Part shown: one piece after another, positions 31,781 through 38,485 of the stretch | Layout: each line of letters starts with the position of its first letter | How positions within the stretch are numbered: position 1 is the stretch's first letter | Assembly: GCA_964473255.1 (NCBI GenBank) | Contig: CAYYOT010000035.1 | Span: 1-46,794 of the forward strand | DNA from: Kuafuiihalomonas sp964473255 | GTDB lineage: Bacteria > Myxococcota > Kuafuiibacteriia > Kuafuiibacteriales > Kuafuiibacteriaceae | Length of the DNA stretch: 46,794 nt | Reading direction: 5' to 3' | The notes under the pieces: model-generated | What the model was told of the DNA's origin: nothing | The model's database searches: none | The model's input: the letters and a program-made list of their open reading frames with translations, nothing else | Translations under genes and position numbers: made by a program

Positions 31781-33178
31781 TTAGCGCGACGCCTCGGGCA
31801 GTCCGCACAGTCGGACGCTTCCGTGGCCATCGCGAACGTATCCCACGTCGGCCGAGCCTTCGATTCTCAGGGGTCGTGCGCGTTCCGGACACGGAGGCAG
31901 TGCGGCGCCGCTCCACCGCCCCTCGCGCGAAATGCGGCCCAGGACGCCCCGGTTGAGGTTGTTCAGGTCGAAGCGCCACCCCTCGTGACCGGCCGTTCGG
32001 TCGACGCGTAGCCGCACCGTCGGAAGGCGTTTCGCTCGAAACTGGATGGCGCCGGAGCCCGCGAAGTGGCCCATGCAGAGTTGCCCATCACCGCCGGACG
32101 CGGTCGAGCAAAGGCCGTTCACCTCCCCGTCGCGGAGGACCACGCCTTTCGAGCCCCGGTCCCATGCGCCCAGACCTCCCACGACGACGTCGTTCTTGCT
32201 CGCCCGACTGGGTCCGTTGTTTTCCTCGGCATACGCCCCGATGAACACGTTGCGAGCGTTCGCCGAGTCGGTGAGATACTGATGGTGAACATTTCCTCGC
32301 TTATCGGTCACGCTGGCGCTGTGGGGGGCGATCCACGTGTTGCCCAGGAAGCTCGAGTCGTAGAAGTTGGCGCACGAGCGCCATCCCAATGACTCATATC
32401 TGTCGGCGTCCCGACAATTCGAGGACGCGGTCACGTTGAGGGCGAGCCCGGCATTCGTATCGGGTCCATCGACGAAGACGCCGGAGTGCCGGGAGTGCGT
32501 TATCCGAACGTGGCTGAGAGACCACCCGTTCGCGTTCGTCTCAGCGTGGTACGCCCAGCCGCCGTCTTTGGTCTTTCCCGGCTTTCGCTTCGCTCCGGCA
32601 TGAATCCGGACACCTTGCGTGAAGCCATCGATCCACACGTGGTCCAGGTGCGCCCGCGCCTCCATCCAGACTCCTGCGCTGCGGATGGGGCCCTTCTTGG
32701 CCTCTTTCGAGTCCGGTCCGCGGTCGCGAAGCACGACGTGCTCGATCGTGGTCCAGCCGCCGGACCCTTCTTCGAAGCCTGCGGCTTCGCAGAGGGCCCC
32801 GCGCGCCACGTGAAACGCCGTTTGGCCGCGGGCCACGATCGCAGTGTTCATGGCGCCCCCCCATCCGCCTCGGCCGACGACCACGAGTTGGCGGCAGATC
32901 AGAATCGGACGCTCGATCGGGTACCGGCGTCGTCCGAGCATGATCCGGCACCCGCGCCGGCCTTCCCCCGCCCCGCACCGGGGGCTCTTCTGGATGGCCT
33001 CGAAGGCATCCGCCAGGTCGCCGCCGTCGGGAATGTGATCGTCGGCGTGGATGCCTTGGGCGTCTCGAAGCTCGGCCATGGAAGCCGAAAGACGGCGGAC
33101 CTCGGCGCGGAGCTCGGATAGCTCGCCGTCGGCGGGGGGTGGAGCGGTCTGGGCAAAGAGCAAGAGCAAGGCGATCAT
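31781..33178 (-). CDS. secreted right-handed beta-helix protein
   Basis: A 465-residue exported protein. ATG 33178 gives a short signal peptide (MIALLLLFAQTAPPPADG), and the longer open frame upstream is antisense. A short coiled coil (ELSELRAEVRRLSASMAEL, about 20-40) is followed by repeated short beta-strands and turns with asparagine and glycine, such as GVRIHAG, HSGVFVDG, GLALNVTASSN and GVVLRDGEVNG. This is the pattern of a parallel beta-helix of pectate-lyase or tailspike type. Conserved acidic pairs for catalysis are not identifiable. Placement at the edge of an exopolysaccharide locus suggests a polysaccharide-binding or degrading role, which is an inference. Only 6 bases separate its start from the longest divergent start of the YdcF-like gene. 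Confidence 0.7.
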   Translation of the reverse strand: MIALLLLFAQTAPPPADGELSELRAEVRRLSASMAELRDAQGIHADDHIPDGGDLADAFEAIQKSPRCGAGEGRRGCRIMLGRRRYPIERPILICRQLVVVGRGGWGGAMNTAIVARGQTAFHVARGALCEAAGFEEGSGGWTTIEHVVLRDRGPDSKEAKKGPIRSAGVWMEARAHLDHVWIDGFTQGVRIHAGAKRKPGKTKDGGWAYHAETNANGWSLSHVRITHSRHSGVFVDGPDTNAGLALNVTASSNCRDADRYESLGWRSCANFYDSSFLGNTWIAPHSASVTDKRGNVHHQYLTDSANARNVFIGAYAEENNGPSRASKNDVVVGGLGAWDRGSKGVVLRDGEVNGLCSTASGGDGQLCMGHFAGSGAIQFRAKRLPTVRLRVDRTAGHEGWRFDLNNLNRGVLGRISREGRWSGAALPPCPERARPLRIEGSADVGYVRDGHGSVRLCGLPEASR

Positions 33179-33184
33179 GCTGCA

Positions 33185-33847
33185 GTGGTAGGTCTTTCGG
33201 CCTCCGATGTCGCGACCCGATCCCCGCCCCGGGCTCGTTGGCGGGGGCGGGCGCTGAGCGCGATGTTCGTCGCCGTGGGTCTCGCCATGTGGGGCCACGA
33301 TGTCTGGCTGGTCGTAACTTCGCCGCGACGATTGGCCTTTCCCGCTGAAGCTCGCGCGCAGGTTGCGTTCGTTCCGAGTGGGGATCCCGGCCCTCGTACC
33401 GTTCGTGCCATCGAGTTGTTTCGAGAAGGTCGCGTTGACGGTCTCGTGTTTTCGGGGGCGGGCTACGGCGGTGACGATGCTCACGCGCTCGCGCGTCGGG
33501 CGACGACGAGCGGCGTACCCACCGGGGCCATCTTCGTGGAGGGTCGGGCCCGAAACACGTGGCAAAACGTGGAGTTCGGACAGATCGTTCTCGATCGGCA
33601 CGACTTCACGCGGGTGGTCGTCGTCACCCATCGGGCGCATGCAGCTCGGGTTGCATGGCTTTTTTCGCAGGCTTGCCTGCCTTTCGAGGTCCGACTGGAG
33701 TCGGTCGGCCCCGAACCGTCCATAGGAGCCGTCGCGCTGGAGGGCACGAAACTCTTCGTAAGCCGACTCGCGGTCGGTTTCGGGTGTCTCGGTGCACGTC
33801 GAGCGAACGGCGAGGAGGGGGCAGCGGGTCCCACGACCGCTCCCTGA
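33185..33847 (+). CDS. YdcF/ElyC-like DUF218 membrane-anchored protein
   Basis: A protein of up to 220 residues with an N-terminal basic stretch and one membrane segment (MFVAVGLAMWGHDVWLVVT, about 27-45), then a DUF218 Rossmann-like domain. FSGAGYGGDDAHALA and the conserved EGRARNTWQNVEFG element (about 118-131, family consensus E-x-x-A-x-N-T-x-E-N) are present, plus VVVVTHRAHAARVAWLF. Relatives (YdcF, SanA, ElyC) act in envelope or lipid-carrier homeostasis, but their reaction is not settled. GTG 33185 lies only 6 bases from the divergent gene start, leaving no room for promoters. ATG 33263, at the membrane segment, is an alternative start. It is the first plus-strand gene of the polysaccharide locus. 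Confidence 0.75.
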   Translation: MVGLSASDVATRSPPRARWRGRALSAMFVAVGLAMWGHDVWLVVTSPRRLAFPAEARAQVAFVPSGDPGPRTVRAIELFREGRVDGLVFSGAGYGGDDAHALARRATTSGVPTGAIFVEGRARNTWQNVEFGQIVLDRHDFTRVVVVTHRAHAARVAWLFSQACLPFEVRLESVGPEPSIGAVALEGTKLFVSRLAVGFGCLGARRANGEEGAAGPTTAP

Positions 33848-33880
33848 CGCGCCGGTTTCAGGTGCGCGATTTCCGGTGAA

Positions 33881-33909
33881 TGGAAACCAAGTCCAGGTTC
33901 ACTTATGCT
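33881..33909 (+). promoter_or_regulatory. candidate sigma-70-type promoter for the polysaccharide export genes
   Basis: TGGAAA (33881-33886) and TATGCT (33904-33909) match 4 of 6 bases each to the -35 and -10 consensus with 17 bases between. They lie in a relatively AT-richer part of the 135-base gap between the YdcF-like gene and the small periplasmic protein gene. A second TTGACA at 33945-33950 lacks a good -10 partner (TACCGG). This is a pattern match only. Confidence 0.35.
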
Positions 33910-33971
33910 CCGGACGATTTTCGGAGCGAGGCGTGCGGTGAATATTGACAGTGGATCCGAGGCGGCCTACC

Positions 33972-33976
33972 GGAGG
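33972..33976 (+). promoter_or_regulatory. ribosome binding site deciding the start at 33983
   Basis: GGAGG stands 6 bases before ATG 33983. The open frame continues upstream to 33905, but only the ATG with this site gives a normal signal peptide at the N-terminus, so 33983 is taken as the start. Confidence 0.7.
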
Positions 33977-33982
33977 CGCGGA

Positions 33983-34549
33983 ATGCGGCTAGCAGTCTGG
34001 ATAGGGGCCTCAGCCTTCACGGCCGGGCTTGCCGGCCTGGGCGTCGCCCAGGAATCGGCTCCGCCGGCTCAGCCGAACGCCGCCGAAAGCGATGAAATCG
34101 CACCCGAGAAGCTGAGCGACGAAGAGAAGCGTAAGAACTCCGAGGAGTTCCTGACCTCACAGCGTCGGTCGCTCGCCCGGATCAGCCAGATGGTCAAAGA
34201 GGCTCGGGGCGATAACGACATGCTCCAGCTGAACTGCCTCAACTCGAAGCTGGAGCAGGTGAAGGCGCTCCTCGGCATCTCCGAAGCGGCCTCGACCGCC
34301 ATGATCGACGCCATGTCCAAGGATGACACGGACAAGGTCAACTCGAGCTACATGCGGATGGCGCTCGCCTCGAACAAGACCAAGGGCATCACCGGGCAAG
34401 CCGTTCAGTGCGTCGGCGCAGAATCCGTCTACACGGGTACGACGGAAGTGCAGGTGATCGTCGAGGGGGAGCAGCCGGCGCTCGACCCGGCCCAGCTGAC
34501 CGCGCAAGAGACCGGGGCCCCGCTGCCGCCGGTGGCCAGTGGTTCCTGA
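33983..34549 (+). CDS. small exported protein of unknown function in the polysaccharide locus
   Basis: A 188-residue protein with a signal peptide (MRLAVWIGASAFTAGLAGLGVAQ). The mature part starts with an acidic low-complexity stretch (about 24-50). A helical, charged region follows (about 52-130, EEKRKNSEEFLTSQRRSLAR and NCLNSKLEQVKALLGISE). The tail is Pro/Ala-rich and holds a Val-Gln-Val-Ile-Val strand. Two cysteines (in QLNCLN and AVQCVG) could form a disulfide. I do not recognise a named family. Its stop lies just before the outer-membrane barrel gene, so the two are probably translationally coupled and could work together as a periplasmic accessory plus barrel. Confidence 0.75.
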   Translation: MRLAVWIGASAFTAGLAGLGVAQESAPPAQPNAAESDEIAPEKLSDEEKRKNSEEFLTSQRRSLARISQMVKEARGDNDMLQLNCLNSKLEQVKALLGISEAASTAMIDAMSKDDTDKVNSSYMRMALASNKTKGITGQAVQCVGAESVYTGTTEVQVIVEGEQPALDPAQLTAQETGAPLPPVASGS

Positions 34550-34556
34550 AACGACC

Positions 34557-35798
34557 GTGAAGAGCTTCGTCCAAATCCTCACGGCCGGCGCCGTCGTGGC
34601 GGGCTCGGCCACCGTGGCCGCCCAGCCGACGGCGGAGAGCGGTGTCAAGCTTGGCGACAAGTCGCGACTCCACGCCAAGCTCGACCTGTCGACGATCTAC
34701 GACACCAATGCCTTTCGGCAGAACGACGACGAGAACGTCTCCGACAACTGGCGGCTGCTCATCAACCCGGGGCTGCTCCTCGACATCCCCGGAAACTCGT
34801 TCGCCCTGCAGTGGCGCGGCGACATGTCGATCACCCAGTTTCTCGACGACATTCCTCCCGACGCGGGCGAGTCGACGCGGGTGGGTGGCAGCACTGGCCT
34901 TCGACTCCGAGCGGGCTCGGAGAAGAGTACGGTGGGGTTCACGCTTGCGAACTCTTTGACCCGCACGCCGGTCTACCTCTCGGAACCCTCGGCCATCACC
35001 GCGGACGAGGTTCGTTTTCCGCAATGGCTGAACCGCGGCGAGGCCCGCGTAATCGTGAGGCCGGGAGGTCGGGCGCTGGAGCTCGATTTCGGCTATCGAA
35101 ATTTCGTCTCGATCTACGACGAGCTGCCGGATTCGCACTCCCACCTCGGCCTGTTCGAAGCTCGCTGGAAGTTCCTCCCCAAGACGATGGTCCTCTTTAC
35201 GACCGACTTCGGTTACTTCGCCAATGAGGGGGCACGCGAGGGCAACGACGCCACGCCGCTGAACATTCAGGTCGGGCTCATCGGTCAGCTCACGGCTCGG
35301 CTGTCCACCGACCTCCGGGTCGGCTACGGCAACTCGCTGGTTTGGGACAACGACGAGCTGTTCGGCACCACGGCGGAAGGCAGCCAAGACACGCCGACCG
35401 TCTCTGCCTTCCTGACCTACCAGGCCGGGGATCGGCTCGCGATCACCGGTGGCTACGAGCGGACCGTCACTCCCCTGATCCTTTTCGATAGCTTCATCAA
35501 CGATGCTTTTCGACTTTCGGCGAGCCTTGGCATCGACCGCTTCGTCGGCCGTGTTTTCGGTTCTTACAGCTTGCGGAACTATGGACTGAACGAGCGCTTC
35601 GCCGAGGTTGGCCTGGTGGGGGTGTCTTTGGATTACTACGTCCTGAAGTTCCTCGTCGTCGGGGCGCAGTACCGACTGACCGTCCAGGGCTCCGACGACG
35701 ACGAGCAGGATCAAGCCGACATCGGAACGCCCGAGAATCCCTTCGTTGGCGACTTCACTCGCCACCAGGTCGTGTTCACCGTCGGCATCGAGTATTGA
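34557..35798 (+). CDS. outer-membrane beta-barrel protein, possible polysaccharide export porin
   Basis: A 413-residue protein. GTG 34557 gives a compact signal peptide (MKSFVQILTAGAVVAGSATVAAQ); GTG 34539, overlapping the previous gene, is the alternative. The rest alternates amphipathic strands: LHAKLDLSTIYDTNAF at the start, GLRLRAGSEKSTVGFTLANS, LELDFGYRNF, LFEARWKFLPKTMVLFTTDFGYF, and a terminal VVFTVGIEY with Tyr at the end. This gives roughly 16-18 strands by eye. In Myxococcus xanthus, short OPX proteins that lack their own outer-membrane helix work with separate barrels of about this size (Wzp type). This barrel sits in a locus with just such a short OPX (42965-43603), so I infer the same role. 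Confidence 0.75.
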   Translation: MKSFVQILTAGAVVAGSATVAAQPTAESGVKLGDKSRLHAKLDLSTIYDTNAFRQNDDENVSDNWRLLINPGLLLDIPGNSFALQWRGDMSITQFLDDIPPDAGESTRVGGSTGLRLRAGSEKSTVGFTLANSLTRTPVYLSEPSAITADEVRFPQWLNRGEARVIVRPGGRALELDFGYRNFVSIYDELPDSHSHLGLFEARWKFLPKTMVLFTTDFGYFANEGAREGNDATPLNIQVGLIGQLTARLSTDLRVGYGNSLVWDNDELFGTTAEGSQDTPTVSAFLTYQAGDRLAITGGYERTVTPLILFDSFINDAFRLSASLGIDRFVGRVFGSYSLRNYGLNERFAEVGLVGVSLDYYVLKFLVVGAQYRLTVQGSDDDEQDQADIGTPENPFVGDFTRHQVVFTVGIEY

Positions 35799-35800
35799 CC

Positions 35801-36988
35801 GTGCACCGCATCGTCCGGATTCAGAGCCGGATCTGCGTCGGAGGGCCGGCTCAACACACGATGATATTGAGCGAGGCCTTTCGCTCGGCCCAAGGCTCGA
35901 ACTACGACACGCTCTTGGTCGGTGGGGGTCTAGAGCCGGGGGAGGTCTCCCTCGAGCCGAAGGTCCGGAGCCGAGGCATTCGCCTCGAAACCGTCGGCGA
36001 CATGCGGCGGTCCGTGCGCCCCTGGTCTGACGCCCGGGCTCTGGCGCGCATGGTTCGGATCGTCGGGCGCGAACGACCGACGATCGTGCACACGCATACC
36101 GCGAAGGCCGGGGCCATCGGGCGGATGGCGGCCATCCTGCAGCGCGTGCCCGTGATCCTTCACACATTTCATGGACACGTCTTCGACGGCTACTTCCGCG
36201 ACGAGACCACGCGGAGCTTCATCCGCGTCGAGCGCTGGCTAGCCCGCTTTACCGACCGCATCTTGGTCCTGTCCGAGCGCCAGAAGCACGACATCGTGGA
36301 GCGGTATCGGATCGCGCCCCCAGAGAGGGTTTCGGTCGTTCCGCTGGGCCTGGAGCTCGACCGGTTCCGGGCCGATCGCGAGCGGGGGGCGTTTCGTCGG
36401 GAGATCGGGATCACGGACGAGCCCTTGATCGTGGCCATTGGCCGCATCGTTCCCATCAAGCGTCTGGACCGTCTCCTCGAGGCCTTCCGCCAGGTGAATA
36501 TGAGGCTGCCCGGAGCGCACCTAGTCATCGTGGGCGATGGCGAGGTTGCCGATCGGCGAGCGCTCGAATCGCTGGCTCAGGGTTTGAACGTGCACTTCGT
36601 GGGCTACCGCTCGGATACGCCGCGCATCCTGGCCGATGCGGACGCTTTGGCTCTAACCAGCGATAACGAAGGGACACCGGTTGCCGTCATCGAGGCACTG
36701 GTCAGCGGAACCCCGGTCGTTGCGACCAACGTGGGTGGGGTCCGCGAGATCGTTCCCGATGGCGGGGGAACCATCGTCGACCGCGAGGATGATGCCGGCC
36801 TGTCACGGGCGCTTCACGAGGCCTGCCTGAGGTCCGCAAGACTGCCTTCAAACGTTCGCGATTCCGTTCACGAACGATACTCGCACCGACGTTTGATTCG
36901 AGATATCGGGACGCTGTACGACGAGCTCGTGAGCGCTCGCCGACCTCGAACCCAGCCGGGGGAGAGGCTGAGAGCAGAAGTGATCTGA
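35801..36988 (+). CDS. GT4-family glycosyltransferase
   Basis: A 395-residue GT-B fold retaining glycosyltransferase, cytoplasmic or membrane-peripheral. The N-terminal domain has IVHTHTAKAGAIGRMAA (about 87-103) and LHTFHGHVFDGYF. The C-terminal nucleotide-sugar domain has VAIGRIVPIKRLDRLLEAF (about 207-225), VGDGEVADR, and the E-x7-E signature in EGTPVAVIEALVSGTPVVA (about 287-305). The start is GTG 35801, 2 bases after the barrel gene stop; TTG 35795 overlaps that stop and is less likely. It would add a sugar to the undecaprenyl-linked repeat unit begun by the next gene product. Donor and linkage are unknown. Confidence 0.92.
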   Translation: MHRIVRIQSRICVGGPAQHTMILSEAFRSAQGSNYDTLLVGGGLEPGEVSLEPKVRSRGIRLETVGDMRRSVRPWSDARALARMVRIVGRERPTIVHTHTAKAGAIGRMAAILQRVPVILHTFHGHVFDGYFRDETTRSFIRVERWLARFTDRILVLSERQKHDIVERYRIAPPERVSVVPLGLELDRFRADRERGAFRREIGITDEPLIVAIGRIVPIKRLDRLLEAFRQVNMRLPGAHLVIVGDGEVADRRALESLAQGLNVHFVGYRSDTPRILADADALALTSDNEGTPVAVIEALVSGTPVVATNVGGVREIVPDGGGTIVDREDDAGLSRALHEACLRSARLPSNVRDSVHERYSHRRLIRDIGTLYDELVSARRPRTQPGERLRAEVI

Positions 36989-36991
36989 CCG

Positions 36992-38485
36992 ATGACGACC
37001 TATTTCACCGCATTGACCTTGGCGTTCGTCGTCGCGCTGCTCACGACGCCGGCCGTGATCGTCTTGGCGCATCGCTACGGATGGCTCGACGTCCCGACCG
37101 ATCCCCGCAAGATTCACCGGCGTCCTGTTCCCCGGCTCGGCGGCGTCGCCGTGGTCTTGGCCTTCGCGGCACCCCTGCTCGGTCTGGCCGTGTACTCCAA
37201 CCGTGTCTCCGACATCCTGTATGCCGACCTGGCCAAGGTCGGCTCGTTTCTGGTCGGCGGCTTCGCCATCGTGCTTCTCGGCGTCTGGGACGACCTCAAG
37301 GGCGCCGACGCGCGGCTGAAGCTCACGGTGCAGAGCCTGGTCGCGCTGATCGTTTGGTCCGCGGGCATTCGTATCGAGCTGCTCGGCCTGCCCTTCGACA
37401 CTCAGCTGGAGCTGGCGTGGCTCTCCTTCCCGCTGACCTGGCTGTGGATCGTCGGTGTCACCAACGCGCTGAACCTGATCGATGGCCTCGACGGTTTGGC
37501 CGCCGGCGTGGGGCTCATCGCGTCCAGCGTGCTGTTCACCGTGGCGCTCGTCGACCATGCGGTTTTGCTCTGCTTGGTGATGGCGGCGCTCGCCGGAGCG
37601 CTCCTCGGATTTCTTTTCTACAACTTCAACCCGGCGCGGATCTTCCTCGGCGACTCGGGCTCGATGTTCTTGGGCTTCGTCTTGGCCACGGTCTCCATCT
37701 GGACCCACCGCAAGGGTGCGACCGCGGCCGCCGTGCTCATCCCCGTCATGGCGCTCGGCCTTCCGCTTCTCGATACGGCCCTGGCTTTCGTACGGCGGGT
37801 GATCACGAAGTCGAACCCCTTCGACGCCGACCGCGACCATGTCCATCATCGCCTGCTCGCCCTGGGGCTATCCCATCGAAACGCGGTGCTCACCCTCTAC
37901 ACGGCGAGCGGGGTCTTCGCGCTGGCCGCGCTCGCCCTGCTCAAGGACGAAGCGATCGAGTCGGTGATCGCTCTCATCTGCGTGTGCACGGTGCTGGTGA
38001 TCTTTTTTCGACGGATCGGGCTGCTCCGTCTGCCGTCGAGACTCGGGCTCGATGCCGAGGGCGCCGCTCGCCAGCAGGTGCGCGTGGCCAGTCGCAGCAT
38101 CCGACGGGCCGGCACGGAAGACGAAGTGTGGTCATCGCTTCGCGGCGTGCTCGACGATCTGCGCGCGGTCGAGGCGTCGTTGGCCTGGCGTGACTGCGAC
38201 GAGACTCGGGAGGCCGTGAAAGAGTACGTGTACAGCTGGTCGGCTCATGAACCTTCGAGCCGTCAGCGCACGGAAAAGCGCCTTTCGATCCAGGAGGACG
38301 GGATCGACTTCGGGACCTTGACCGTATCCTTCGACGGTCGGGCGCAGGAATCGACGACCGCTCTCTTTTCCGAACTGATCCGCGAAGCGCTCGTCGACTT
38401 TGCCGTCGCCAAGCGGGAACGAAACACGCCCCGACCCAACGTCGTGGTTCCCATGATCCAGGAGCGTCGTCGGTACGAAGCCTAG
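36992..38485 (+). CDS. WecA-like undecaprenyl-phosphate sugar-1-phosphate transferase with C-terminal extension
   Basis: A 497-residue polytopic MraY/WecA-family enzyme that starts lipid-linked repeat-unit synthesis. Signature segments are KIHRRPVPRLGG (about 41-52), the Asp-rich NALNLIDGLDGLAAG (about 156-170), FNPARIFLGDSGSMFLGF (about 210-227) and DRDHVHHRLLALG (about 277-289). Ten or eleven helices extend to about 340. Residues about 345-497 form a soluble domain absent from E. coli WecA (about 367 residues), with mixed helices and strands (EDEVWSSLRGVLDDLRAVEA, DFGTLTVSFDGRAQ) and a GAF-like look, though not assignable. It follows the GT4 gene by 3 bases. Its TAG stop shares the CTAG palindrome with the convergent amidotransferase gene. 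Confidence 0.9.
   Translation: MTTYFTALTLAFVVALLTTPAVIVLAHRYGWLDVPTDPRKIHRRPVPRLGGVAVVLAFAAPLLGLAVYSNRVSDILYADLAKVGSFLVGGFAIVLLGVWDDLKGADARLKLTVQSLVALIVWSAGIRIELLGLPFDTQLELAWLSFPLTWLWIVGVTNALNLIDGLDGLAAGVGLIASSVLFTVALVDHAVLLCLVMAALAGALLGFLFYNFNPARIFLGDSGSMFLGFVLATVSIWTHRKGATAAAVLIPVMALGLPLLDTALAFVRRVITKSNPFDADRDHVHHRLLALGLSHRNAVLTLYTASGVFALAALALLKDEAIESVIALICVCTVLVIFFRRIGLLRLPSRLGLDAEGAARQQVRVASRSIRRAGTEDEVWSSLRGVLDDLRAVEASLAWRDCDETREAVKEYVYSWSAHEPSSRQRTEKRLSIQEDGIDFGTLTVSFDGRAQESTTALFSELIREALVDFAVAKRERNTPRPNVVVPMIQERRRYEA

Noticed and set aside
33848..33868. CGCGC / GCGCG inverted repeat after the YdcF-like gene as a terminator
   Set aside because: The stem is only 5 bp with an 11-base loop and no T-run, so it is too weak to call.
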